Notes: a model not told the origin generated them from the sequence alone. Counted from the stretch's first letter, positions 1-6,529 are shown. The stretch: 8,040 nt of DNA from an uncultured Alphaproteobacteria bacterium (GCA_904502245.1 CAJGDN010000041.1:1-8040); one strand, 5' to 3'. Translations and numbers: made by a program.

Positions 1-219
1 AACCCTTTTGTTCAGTTTTATGGCGATTGTCTACCAGAAAAGCTTGATATATTGATTGATTTCCTGGCAGACAGATTACAGAATTCATCATTTAATCCAG
101 ATAGCATCGAAATTGAACGTGGTGCAATTCTGGATGAATTATGCTACAAGATGATAATTTGCCAAAAGGTGTTGGTGCTAGTTATCGCTCTACATCTGAT
201 AAAAATTGGCAATATCTAA
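1..219 (+). pseudogene. M16 (insulinase-type) peptidase fragment, 5' truncated by window edge, frame lost near base 140
   Basis: Frame 1 is open from the window edge to a TAA at 217-219. Its first 47 codons read like the helix after the zinc site of M16 peptidases: LPEKLDILIDFLADRLQ, then FNPDSIEIERGAILDEL. This matches the family pattern of a leucine-rich helix, 'F.P..IE.ER..IL.E', with the glutamates that complete the inverted HxxEH zinc site. The HxxEH itself would lie upstream of the window. After ILDEL the frame turns into a hydrophobic run without family character and stops. The sequence in frame 3 from base 141 (LQDDNLP) instead looks like the 'M..D.P' continuation expected in M16 proteins. 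A one-base loss around 139-142 would join the two. I therefore call this part of a frameshifted gene, with sequencing or assembly error as the alternative. The family assignment rests on pattern memory only. Confidence 0.55.
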
Positions 220-788
220 ACAGCGAGACGCATATGGATTTTCATAAGAAGCAAAACTATGAATCTTTCATAGAAGATTTATCGCACGAAGTTGGTGGGC
301 ATGCCATAGACTATGAAAATCCAAATGCCGGCGCATTAGGTGCCCAACTGCAAAATACGATTGCAGACAAGTCATATGTGCAATCTGATATAGATTACGA
401 CGCGTATATGAAGACCGCGACAGAACAATCCGCATACAGAATTGGGGCAGCAACAGCCAAGACACAGCATGTGGACGGACGTATCGTCCAAGAATTTGAC
501 CCATATAAAGGATTCTTTGATTCTATGTTAGAAAGAGGGGGAAGTGACACTTTCTTAATTTATACAGAACTAGTAGACGATGGCGGAAAAATTATGACAC
601 CGTCACCAGATATGGTAACAAACATTGCAAATGTACGCGATGGCAAAGCAATGTACCAAGTACATGGTGACGACACATATCAAATAGAGGCATATTTTGA
701 TGAAATTAAATCTAATCTAAACGAACATGATTTTGACCTTATACAAGCACCTCGTAATGGTTTTTATTACATAAAAGCACTAAAATAA
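141..788 (+). CDS. Hypothetical protein with HExxGH zincin-like motif; possibly the 3' part of the frameshifted M16-containing gene
   Basis: This is a 215-codon ORF from ATG 141 to TAA 786-788. I do not recognise the family. The visible motif is SHEVGGHAIDYE: H49, E50 and H54 form HExxGH, with three residues between Glu and the second His, as in the dipeptidyl-peptidase III type of zinc site rather than the usual HExxH. A downstream TEQSAYRIG (E95) could supply a third ligand. No signal peptide or membrane segment is visible, and the C-terminal half is acidic and soluble. ATG 141 has no Shine-Dalgarno sequence, and a stop lies just upstream in this frame, which suits a frameshifted continuation of the preceding M16 reading. 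If the gene is independent, ATG 234 (184 aa, weak GAG upstream) is the alternative start. A terminator follows 20 bases after the stop. Metalloprotease activity is an inference from the motif only. Confidence 0.55.
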   Translation: MLQDDNLPKGVGASYRSTSDKNWQYLNSETHMDFHKKQNYESFIEDLSHEVGGHAIDYENPNAGALGAQLQNTIADKSYVQSDIDYDAYMKTATEQSAYRIGAATAKTQHVDGRIVQEFDPYKGFFDSMLERGGSDTFLIYTELVDDGGKIMTPSPDMVTNIANVRDGKAMYQVHGDDTYQIEAYFDEIKSNLNEHDFDLIQAPRNGFYYIKALK

Positions 789-807
789 GGATTGTAAGCA
801 CAAAAAC

Positions 808-834
808 AACCCGCCGTTTGGCGGGTTTAATTTC
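808..834 (+). terminator. Rho-independent terminator after the HExxGH ORF
   Basis: A perfect 8-bp stem, AACCCGCC (808-815) with GGCGGGTT (820-827), closes a GTTT loop and is followed by a T-rich tail. An A-rich run precedes it. It ends the transcript of the ORF stopping at 788 and insulates the downstream hydrolase gene. In the remaining gap up to 964 I see no convincing -35/-10 pair, so the hydrolase promoter is not placed. Confidence 0.8.
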
Positions 835-964
835 TGAACACATTGATATGCTTTTGCAACACTTTTCCTGTGTAAAAAATATGTAAAACCAAACTACATG
901 GCGATAAGAAAACACCCCTAGTGCATTATCCCCAAAAAAATAAATAATTCTATTAACAGAACAG

Positions 965-970
965 AAGGAG
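965..970 (+). promoter_or_regulatory. Shine-Dalgarno AAGGAG for the choloylglycine-hydrolase-family gene
   Basis: AAGGAG lies six bases before ATG 977. It is the strongest ribosome binding site in the window and fixes the start used for the signal peptide. Confidence 0.8.
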
Positions 971-976
971 AGAAAA

Positions 977-2056
977 ATGCACAAAATAAAATTCTTGGCC
1001 ACATTGGTTGCATGCCTGGCGCTGACAAATGGCGCAAACGCCTGTACAGGCATAACATTAAAATCCGCTGATGGCGCAACCGTCGTTGCACGAACAATGG
1101 ATTGGTCCCGCACAGAAAACAACAGCATGTATGTAATTGTACCACGTGGCCACACCCATCAATCACTGTTGCCAGATGGCACAATGGACGGCATGGAATT
1201 TGTATCGCTGTACGGTTATGCAGGCCTGGCCGCCGCTCAACCTGAATTTATTATTGACGGCACAAACGAAGCAGGACTGTCCGCCGCCTTGTTCTATTTC
1301 CCAGAATACGGCAAATACCAACCATATAACGAAGAAAACAAAGACATTTCCCTGGCTGATTTCCAGGTTGTATCATGGATATTGTCGCGCTTTTCCACCA
1401 TTGACCAGGTAAAGCAGGCAATCAACAACGTACGCATTATAAATGTAGACAAAAGTGCCGGCACCGTCCATTGGCGTATAACCGAACCATCTGGACGTCA
1501 AGTCGTACTAGAAATCGTAAATGGCGTGCCAAACTTCTATGAAAACGAAGTCGGCGTCTTAACGAACGCCCCTGGATTCCCATGGCAAATGACAAACTTA
1601 AACAACTATGTAAACCTGCATCCCGGCACTGCGGGCCCAACCAAATTCGGTCCAATCACACTGCGCGCTTTTGGTGGTGGCTCTGGCTTCTTGGGACTGC
1701 CGGGCGATTTTACCCCGCCATCACGTTTTGTACGCGCTGCATTCCTGTCAACTTATTCACTGCAACAAGAAACAGGAACAGATTCTGTGAACCAAGCGTT
1801 TCATATCCTGAACAATTTTGATGTCCCATTGGGCGTACAATTCGCAGTCGGCACCGCACCAAACAATATGCCTTCTGCGACCCAGTGGACAATTGCAACA
1901 GATTTGAAAAACAAAACGATATACTATCACACCATGTACAACCGCACAATTCGCAGTCTGAACATGGCGGACATAAATTTTGCATCCGTCCCGTTCCAAT
2001 ATCATTCACTGGACAACGCAAAGCGACAAACAATCATGCCAGTTCAAATAGACTAA
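977..2056 (+). CDS. Secreted linear amide C-N hydrolase, choloylglycine hydrolase / penicillin V acylase family (Ntn hydrolase)
   Basis: The 359-aa product belongs to the family that cleaves amide bonds in conjugated bile salts, penicillin V or N-acyl-homoserine lactones. The N-terminus is a classic Sec signal peptide (KIK, hydrophobic 6-17, then NGANA), with predicted signal peptidase I cleavage after A22, directly before C23. C23 is the expected N-terminal nucleophile. Counting C23 as residue 1, the other family catalytic positions fall exactly where known: R17 and D20 (ARTMDWS), N175 (LTNAPGFPWQ) and R228 (PSRFVRAAF). A GTNEAGLS motif (95-102) also fits. The protein would be periplasmic or exported, as in the Gram-negative branch. 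Position -3 is Asn, so this is not a good lipobox. The substrate cannot be read from sequence: bile salt hydrolase suits a gut host, while acyl-homoserine-lactone or penicillin V acylase suits Gram-negative relatives. It is probably a single-gene transcript with a strong ribosome binding site and its own terminator. Confidence 0.92.
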   Translation: MHKIKFLATLVACLALTNGANACTGITLKSADGATVVARTMDWSRTENNSMYVIVPRGHTHQSLLPDGTMDGMEFVSLYGYAGLAAAQPEFIIDGTNEAGLSAALFYFPEYGKYQPYNEENKDISLADFQVVSWILSRFSTIDQVKQAINNVRIINVDKSAGTVHWRITEPSGRQVVLEIVNGVPNFYENEVGVLTNAPGFPWQMTNLNNYVNLHPGTAGPTKFGPITLRAFGGGSGFLGLPGDFTPPSRFVRAAFLSTYSLQQETGTDSVNQAFHILNNFDVPLGVQFAVGTAPNNMPSATQWTIATDLKNKTIYYHTMYNRTIRSLNMADINFASVPFQYHSLDNAKRQTIMPVQID

Positions 2057-2066
2057 TCCTTCCCAG

Positions 2067-2097
2067 AAAAAAAAATCCCCAAACGGGGATTTTTTTT
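2067..2097. terminator. Bidirectional terminator between the hydrolase gene (+) and pgk (-)
   Basis: An A-run (2067-2075), T, CCCC (2077-2080), loop AAAC, GGGG (2085-2088), A and a T-run (2090-2097) form a stem that extends into A/T pairing. Read from either strand it is a GC stem followed by eight or nine T/U residues, so it can stop both converging transcripts. It starts 11 bases after the hydrolase stop codon and abuts the pgk stop. Confidence 0.85.
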
Positions 2098-3266
2098 CAC
2101 TTATCTTCTAAAATTGCAACACCTGGCAAAGTACGCCCTTCGACAAACTCTAAAAACGCCCCACCCCCGGTTGAAACATATGTAATATCGTCTTTGACAC
2201 CACATGCCTCCAACGCAGCAACAGTATCACCACCACCAATAATGCTTTCCAATTTACCATCACGCGTCTGCTGGGCAATTGCATTCGCAATTGCAAACGA
2301 ACCATAAGACCATGTTGGTTGCCATTCTGCCATACCAACTGTACCATTCCAAATTACAGTCTTAGCCCGACGAATTTCCGCAACATCACGTTCTGTGGTT
2401 TTTATACCTGCATCGATAATAACATCATCATCTTCTATTTCGGTAAAGTCTTTGTTTGAACGCACCGCATCACGAGCAAATTCTTTGGCCACCCCCTTAT
2501 CCAACGGCAACAAAACGCGACAATTATTCTTTTCTGCAAAATCCAAAATTTCCAATGCCGTTTCTTTCTGATCAGCCTCATACAACGAATTACCAACACG
2601 TCCGCCCATCGCATAGTTAAATGTTGTACCCAACGCCCCACCAATAATCAACGTATCTGATAATTTTGCCAATGCTTTTAACACACCGATTTTTGTTGAA
2701 ACCTTGCTGCCTGCGACGATTGACAACAATGGACGCGCCGGATTTTCCATGACGGCCGACAAATGTTCTATTTCAGACGCCAACAGTCGTCCTGCATACG
2801 ACGGCAAGATTTCCGCAACGCCAACCGTACTGGCATGTGCACGATGCGATACCGCAAACGCATCATTTACAAACAAATCAAATCCGCGTGCCAAATTTTC
2901 TGCAAATGCCGGGTCATTTTTTTCTTCGCCCGCATAGAATCGAACATTTTCCAACAATACAACATCACCATCACGCATATTAGCCAGAAAATCTTTATCC
3001 AAACAATCCGAAATTAAATCAACCCCCATATAATCTGCAATCGGCTGCAGGGTGTATTCCATATTGCGTTCTCCTTTTGGCCGACCACGATGCGCAACAA
3101 TAGCGATACGCGCACCCGCACTGCGCAATGCGTTTATTGTTGGCATACTTTGTTCAATACGAAACGGATCAGTTATTTTACCATCAACAATTTGTACATT
3201 AAAATCATCACGCAGCAACACATACTTGCCACGAACATCTAAACCATCAATCACACGCAGTTTCAT
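2097..3266 (-). CDS. pgk: Phosphoglycerate kinase
   Basis: The 389-aa protein is full length for the family and catalyses 1,3-bisphosphoglycerate + ADP to 3-phosphoglycerate + ATP in the cytosol (glycolysis). N-terminal substrate-site motifs are DDFNV (20-24), TDPFRI (32-37), AHRGRPKG (58-65), ENVRFYAGEE (106-115) and NDAFAVSHRAHAST (134-147). The nucleotide half has AGSKVSTKIGVL (185-196), WNGTVGMAE (306-314), GGGDTVAAL (344-352) and STGGGAFLE (365-373). The GGGDTVAAL and YVST.GGAFLE wording is that of alphaproteobacterial enzymes. Several usually invariant neighbours differ: NVQ for NVP, HRGRP for HLGRP or HFGRP, and WNGTVGMAE for WNGP.G.FE, so this is a diverged copy. The start ATG overlaps the 3' end of rnhB by 20 bases and has AAAGGA six bases upstream, so the pair is probably co-transcribed and coupled. 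Transcription ends at the shared hairpin directly after the stop. Confidence 0.96.
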   Translation of the reverse strand: MKLRVIDGLDVRGKYVLLRDDFNVQIVDGKITDPFRIEQSMPTINALRSAGARIAIVAHRGRPKGERNMEYTLQPIADYMGVDLISDCLDKDFLANMRDGDVVLLENVRFYAGEEKNDPAFAENLARGFDLFVNDAFAVSHRAHASTVGVAEILPSYAGRLLASEIEHLSAVMENPARPLLSIVAGSKVSTKIGVLKALAKLSDTLIIGGALGTTFNYAMGGRVGNSLYEADQKETALEILDFAEKNNCRVLLPLDKGVAKEFARDAVRSNKDFTEIEDDDVIIDAGIKTTERDVAEIRRAKTVIWNGTVGMAEWQPTWSYGSFAIANAIAQQTRDGKLESIIGGGDTVAALEACGVKDDITYVSTGGGAFLEFVEGRTLPGVAILEDK

Positions 3267-3885
3267 TTTTTATCCTTTCCTTAACGGGTCCAAAACTTTT
3301 ACGATAATGCGAATTGATACCATATTTTTCAATCGCCTGCAAATGGGATTTTGTCGGATATCCTGCATTTTTATCCCAACCATATTCTGGAAATTGTTGT
3401 GCCAAATCATGCATAATCCTGTCGCGCGTTTCTTTTGCAATAATAGACGCCGCCGCAATTGACAACGACCGCGCATCCCCCTTAACCACCGCCAAACCAG
3501 TTAATTTTTGCGGCAATCTGTTCCCGTCAACCAAACAATAATCTGGACCGCACCCCAATTTTTCAACAGCACGTTCCATTGCACACATTGACGCCCATAA
3601 AATATTCATTTCATCAATTTCGGACGGACTGCATTGCGCCACTGCCCATGTTGTATTTGCCACAATCCAATCATATGCCGCCGCCCGTTGACGTGCAGTC
3701 ATCTGTTTTGAATCACGAATAACAACCGGTATTTCAATATCATATCTTGGGAACACCACCGCCGCTGCGACAACCGGCCCACACAGGGGGCCACGCCCTG
3801 CCTCATCCACGCCGGCCACCAACGTTGCGCCAGACGCAATCTCTAAACTAAAATCAGGAACATCCTTTACCATAGGCCACAGCAT
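3247..3885 (-). CDS. rnhB: Ribonuclease HII
   Basis: A 212-aa enzyme when started at ATG 3883-3885. It cuts RNA in RNA-DNA hybrids and initiates removal of single ribonucleotides misincorporated in DNA. Motifs: GVDEAGRGPLCGPVVAAAV (D27, E28 and the GRG ribonucleotide-reading loop), LVDGN (D120) and KGDARSLSIAAASIIAKETRD (D137 onward, interrupted here only by numbering). The four acidic metal ligands D27, E28, D120 and D137 are all present. The C-terminal YPTKSHL and GINSHYRKSFGPV are also family-typical. A longer TTG-started version (3948) would add 21 residues of non-family sequence overlapping the promoter region, so I reject it. ATG 3871-3873 (208 aa) is possible. No good Shine-Dalgarno precedes either ATG. 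It is first in the rnhB-pgk unit. In many alphaproteobacteria rnhB sits beside ccrM; here nrdR, slt and a small ORF lie between them. Confidence 0.93.
   Translation of the reverse strand: MLWPMVKDVPDFSLEIASGATLVAGVDEAGRGPLCGPVVAAAVVFPRYDIEIPVVIRDSKQMTARQRAAAYDWIVANTTWAVAQCSPSEIDEMNILWASMCAMERAVEKLGCGPDYCLVDGNRLPQKLTGLAVVKGDARSLSIAAASIIAKETRDRIMHDLAQQFPEYGWDKNAGYPTKSHLQAIEKYGINSHYRKSFGPVKERIKNETACD
3273..3278 (-). promoter_or_regulatory. Shine-Dalgarno AAAGGA for pgk, inside the rnhB 3' end
   Basis: On the minus strand AAAGGA lies six bases before the pgk ATG (3264-3266), within the last codons of rnhB. It supports the chosen start and translational coupling of the overlapping pair. Confidence 0.65.
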
Positions 3886-3898
3886 AAAATAAAATCCA

Positions 3899-3949
3899 GA
3901 TAAACAAAAGTCTTTTTTTATTGACAAAACAATTTTTTTGCACAACAAT
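3899..3949. promoter_or_regulatory. Overlapping divergent promoters for rnhB (-) and the small membrane protein (+)
   Basis: The plus strand has a consensus -35 TTGACA (3921-3926), then 17 bases and AACAAT (3944-3949) as a poor -10. The minus strand has TTGTCA (3927-3922), 17 bases and TTTATC (3904-3899). The two -35 hexamers occupy the same seven bases, TTGACAA. The predicted plus transcript would start at or within a base or two of ATG 3957. The minus transcript would start about seven bases before the rnhB ATG. The -35 match is good and both -10s match only 3 of 6. Confidence 0.4.
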
Positions 3950-3956
3950 CTTAATT

Positions 3957-4229
3957 ATGAGTACAACAAACATGAATAATAATCAACAGCCCCCAAAAAA
4001 GCCAAACGATGGCGGATATTACGCATTTATAATGCTGTACCTGACCATTAACGGCTTTGCCACAGGCCGTGTAATACATACAGCAACCGACATGATGAAT
4101 CATGGTTATGATCAAGATAAAACGATTATTATGTTACTGTGGTTACTGCTAGTTGGTTATTCTGCCCAGCGCGTATACGAAATAAACCGCGACCGCAAAA
4201 ACAGAAACAACAACGATAAAACCCGATAA
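3957..4229 (+). CDS. Small two-helix inner-membrane protein of unknown function
   Basis: A 90-aa ORF of a family I do not recognise. It has a polar Asn/Gln/Pro/Lys-rich N-terminus (1-20) and a first hydrophobic segment about 21-40 (YYAFIMLYLTINGFATG). A short loop with His/Asp residues follows, then a second segment about 56-74 (TIIMLLWLLLVGYSAQRVY) and a strongly basic Arg/Asn/Lys tail (77-90). The positive tail and Lys-containing N-terminus suggest both ends face the cytoplasm. A TTG at 3921 would lengthen the frame, but it is better explained as the -35 box TTGACA. ATG 3957 has no Shine-Dalgarno sequence, and a leaderless start is plausible. ATG 3972 is an alternative. The gene stands alone, divergent from rnhB and convergent with slt, with only 26 AT-rich bases and no clear hairpin between the two stops. 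Codon use resembles the neighbours, so I think it is real. Confidence 0.6.
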   Translation: MSTTNMNNNQQPPKKPNDGGYYAFIMLYLTINGFATGRVIHTATDMMNHGYDQDKTIIMLLWLLLVGYSAQRVYEINRDRKNRNNNDKTR

Positions 4230-4255
4230 AAACTTCAAAAAGAAATAAATATATT

Positions 4256-5980
4256 TTATATCATCATACGATCAGCCATTTGTCGCTGAACATATTCATC
4301 TTCGCTGTTATACAACGGCCAATTACCATTTGCCAATTCTTCCATTGATGTCAGCGGCTGATTCAATCGCGCACGATACAACCATAAATTTGACATCACA
4401 CGCTTAATATAACTGCGCGTTTCATATGCAGGGAAACTTTCTATATACAACAGCGGATCGTACGTATAGAAAGACTTTTCAAACTTTACCATTGTTCCCA
4501 TACCCGCATTATATGCCGCCAACATCTTAATAATACTGTTTTCTACACGGTCATGCGACAACAAATCAACAATATATTGTTGCCCCAAAAACATATTATG
4601 TTCAGGATTTGACATATCCATTTGCGATAAATCCATCTTATTCGCACGTGCAATACGTTTTGCGGTACTGGGCATCAATTGCATAACACCATTTGCCCCC
4701 GCACCAGACTTAGCAGAAACACGAAAATTGCTTTCTTGTTTTGTTATCGCCAGCAATAAAGCACGATCTATTGACCACCCGCCCAAAGGTTCCCAATCAG
4801 GCAACGGATATTGCGCCGAATAAATAATATCATCATCAATTTCCAAGATTCCTCTATCTTTTATAACACTGGCCGATTGAACAGATAAACGTGGCATATT
4901 AAATTCTGTTGCCACAGAATTAACTGCATGCAAAACACGATCTGACACCTTGGGTGTGACCAGGTATTTTAAATATTCTTCGGCCCTATCTTTGCGTCCA
5001 ATTTGCAACAACGCCAATGCCATACGACCATATTTCGTATCCAACAATTCAGCATAATCTTCATCTGTCACCTGATTTTCAAAAAATTCATATTCTGGCT
5101 GTTGACCCAACATAGTAGCAGATAAAGCTCCATAAAATGCCATAGGGTGCGTTGCCGCAATCCGCCAATATTTTTTTGCCATATCACGCCGCCCCGCCCA
5201 ATCAGCCGCGCGCCCTGCCCAGAATGCAGCCTCGGTCTTGCGTGCATTATTTATCTGTGGCAAATCTAAGATTCGACTGAAATATTTCTGTGATTCGTTA
5301 TAATTTTCTTCTTTAAAATACAACAGCCCCATTGCCCACAAACCATATTCTGAATTTGCATCAGACGCAACAAAGCCCCATTTTTTTGCCAACTCCATTT
5401 CACCATTTGTATAATATATAAAAGACAAACGCCCTGCTAAACGTCCATAATCAGACTCACTTAAACTTTTTTTAAAGGCCTTATCTTCTAATATTTGACG
5501 CGCCACTTTGGTTGAACCACTGCGAATAGCGCGTTTAAATTCATTTATCTTTTTTTCTGTTGAACCAGAATATTTTTTTGCAGTCCACGTTTCAGACTGA
5601 GCTGTTTCAATTGATTCAGACCCACTAATAACATTTGGAACACGCGCCTTACGCACAGCTGTTTTTTTTATTTTCGCCAATTTTTCCATTCGGGCAGCAC
5701 CTGGCATATCACTGTATTTTTCCATCCATGATGCAATTTCAGCCCCACGCGTACGATACGAGTCAGAAATATAACGCTGATACAAAACTTCGTTCATCAA
5801 TAATTTATCTGCAATTTGATCTTGTACCTTAATCGCAGTATCAATTCGTTCTTTATCCTGTAACACAAAAATCTGTTCATATAAACTGGCATCAACATCC
5901 GATAAGACTGCTGGCAAATCAGCCGCCAACAAATTCAACGGCACAATTACAGACATAAAAAATAGGAAAATCTTTTTCAT
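4256..5980 (-). CDS. slt: Soluble lytic murein transglycosylase, Slt70-like (GH23)
   Basis: The 574-aa periplasmic enzyme cleaves the MurNAc-GlcNAc bond of peptidoglycan, leaving 1,6-anhydro-MurNAc ends. A signal peptide (MKKIFLFFMSVIVPLNLLAA) ends near A20. Residues ~25-395 are an all-helical superhelix with TPR-like pairs. WAMGLLYFKEENYNESQKYF (215-234) and the stretch with HPMAFYGALSA (278-288) are typical of the Slt doughnut domain. The catalytic SLT domain spans ~400-545: ITKQESNF with catalytic E416, GVMQLMP (431-437), AAYNAG (488-493) and ETRSYIKRV (520-528). Length and order match family members, and no key residue is missing. It begins 11 bases after the nrdR stop on the same strand, so the two are probably one transcript. 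The ribosome site is weak (a TAAGA-like run near the ATG). No terminator hairpin is evident in the 26 bases after the stop. Confidence 0.94.
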   Translation of the reverse strand: MKKIFLFFMSVIVPLNLLAADLPAVLSDVDASLYEQIFVLQDKERIDTAIKVQDQIADKLLMNEVLYQRYISDSYRTRGAEIASWMEKYSDMPGAARMEKLAKIKKTAVRKARVPNVISGSESIETAQSETWTAKKYSGSTEKKINEFKRAIRSGSTKVARQILEDKAFKKSLSESDYGRLAGRLSFIYYTNGEMELAKKWGFVASDANSEYGLWAMGLLYFKEENYNESQKYFSRILDLPQINNARKTEAAFWAGRAADWAGRRDMAKKYWRIAATHPMAFYGALSATMLGQQPEYEFFENQVTDEDYAELLDTKYGRMALALLQIGRKDRAEEYLKYLVTPKVSDRVLHAVNSVATEFNMPRLSVQSASVIKDRGILEIDDDIIYSAQYPLPDWEPLGGWSIDRALLLAITKQESNFRVSAKSGAGANGVMQLMPSTAKRIARANKMDLSQMDMSNPEHNMFLGQQYIVDLLSHDRVENSIIKMLAAYNAGMGTMVKFEKSFYTYDPLLYIESFPAYETRSYIKRVMSNLWLYRARLNQPLTSMEELANGNWPLYNSEDEYVQRQMADRMMI

Positions 5981-5991
5981 AATATCTTAAA

Positions 5992-6492
5992 TCAGAACAA
6001 AGAATTCTTAGGCAACTTGCAAACAACTGCCCCATCATCATCTTCTGGAATTTTATCGATAATTTTTTTAAAATCAGAAATACGCGAAAACTTTCGATAC
6101 ACAGACGCAAAACGCACAAACGCAATCGGATCTAAATTCAACAAAGAATCCGAAACCATCTGCCCAACCAGTGCGCTGGTTACTGCATCATCTGTTGTTT
6201 CTGTTTCCAGCCTGCGATGAATAGACGTCACCAACTTTTCAATTTGTTCATCTCCTACATCCCTGTTTCTGCATGCCAACTTAATACTACGGCGTAATTT
6301 TTCGCGATCAAAAGCTTCTAACTTACCACTATTTTTGCGTACCATCAGATCACGCATTTGGACACGTTCAACCGTTGTAAATTTTGCACCGCATTGTTCA
6401 CAAACACGCCGACGACGAATAATCGCGTCTTCTATATCTGGGCGTGAATCTGTAACCCTGCTATCCGTAGAATTGCAATATGGACATCTCAT
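5992..6492 (-). CDS. nrdR: Transcriptional repressor NrdR
   Basis: A 166-aa regulator that senses (d)ATP through an ATP-cone and represses ribonucleotide reductase genes by binding paired NrdR boxes. It starts at ATG 6490-6492, giving the invariant MRCPYC N-terminus. An upstream in-frame TTG (6510) would add six unrelated residues and is rejected. The zinc ribbon uses C3, C6, C31 and C34 (MRCPYC, then RRVCEQCGAKFTT). A basic RRRR run lies inside it. The ATP-cone runs from about 46 to 136 (VRKNSGKLEAFDREKL, ending FVRFASVYRKF). The tail DFKKIIDKIPEDDDG is longer and more acidic than in the shortest family members. It is first in a probable nrdR-slt unit and diverges from ccrM. No Shine-Dalgarno precedes the ATG, and a putative promoter ends only a few bases before it. 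No NrdR box was recognised in this intergenic region. Confidence 0.95.
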   Translation of the reverse strand: MRCPYCNSTDSRVTDSRPDIEDAIIRRRRVCEQCGAKFTTVERVQMRDLMVRKNSGKLEAFDREKLRRSIKLACRNRDVGDEQIEKLVTSIHRRLETETTDDAVTSALVGQMVSDSLLNLDPIAFVRFASVYRKFSRISDFKKIIDKIPEDDDGAVVCKLPKNSLF

Positions 6493-6500
6493 GAACATAT

Positions 6501-6529
6501 ACAGTAGCAATCAAATCATTTTTACGCAA
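6501..6529 (-). promoter_or_regulatory. Putative nrdR promoter with extended -10
   Basis: On the minus strand there is TTGCGT (6529-6524), 17 bases, then TACTGT (6506-6501) preceded by TGC as an extended -10. Transcription would begin within a few bases of ATG 6492, giving a leaderless or nearly leaderless mRNA, which agrees with the lack of a Shine-Dalgarno. The -10 hexamer itself matches only 3 of 6 bases. Confidence 0.35.

Noticed and set aside
1020..1050. Lipoprotein signal peptide at C23 of the hydrolase
   Set aside because: The residues before Cys (GANA) lack the Leu at -3 expected of a lipobox, and C23 is needed as the free N-terminal nucleophile.
739..1184. Minus-strand ORFs of 138 and 88 codons across the hydrolase 5' region
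   Set aside because: They are antisense shadows of the signal-peptide region and the preceding terminator, with no ribosome sites or family motifs.
1885..2307. Plus-strand 140-codon ORF spanning the convergent hydrolase and pgk ends
   Set aside because: It crosses a strong bidirectional terminator and lies over two well-supported genes in other frames.
3052..3462. Plus-strand 136-codon ORF antisense to pgk and rnhB
   Set aside because: It overlaps two certain genes, and its hydrophobic residues are a by-product of the complementary codons.
3886..3948. TTG-started extension of RNase HII
   Set aside because: It adds residues outside the family alignment and would place the start upstream of the putative promoter -10.
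3921..3956. TTG-started N-terminal extension of the small membrane protein
   Set aside because: The TTG is the first codon of a consensus -35 TTGACA and has no ribosome site; ATG 3957 is the more natural start.
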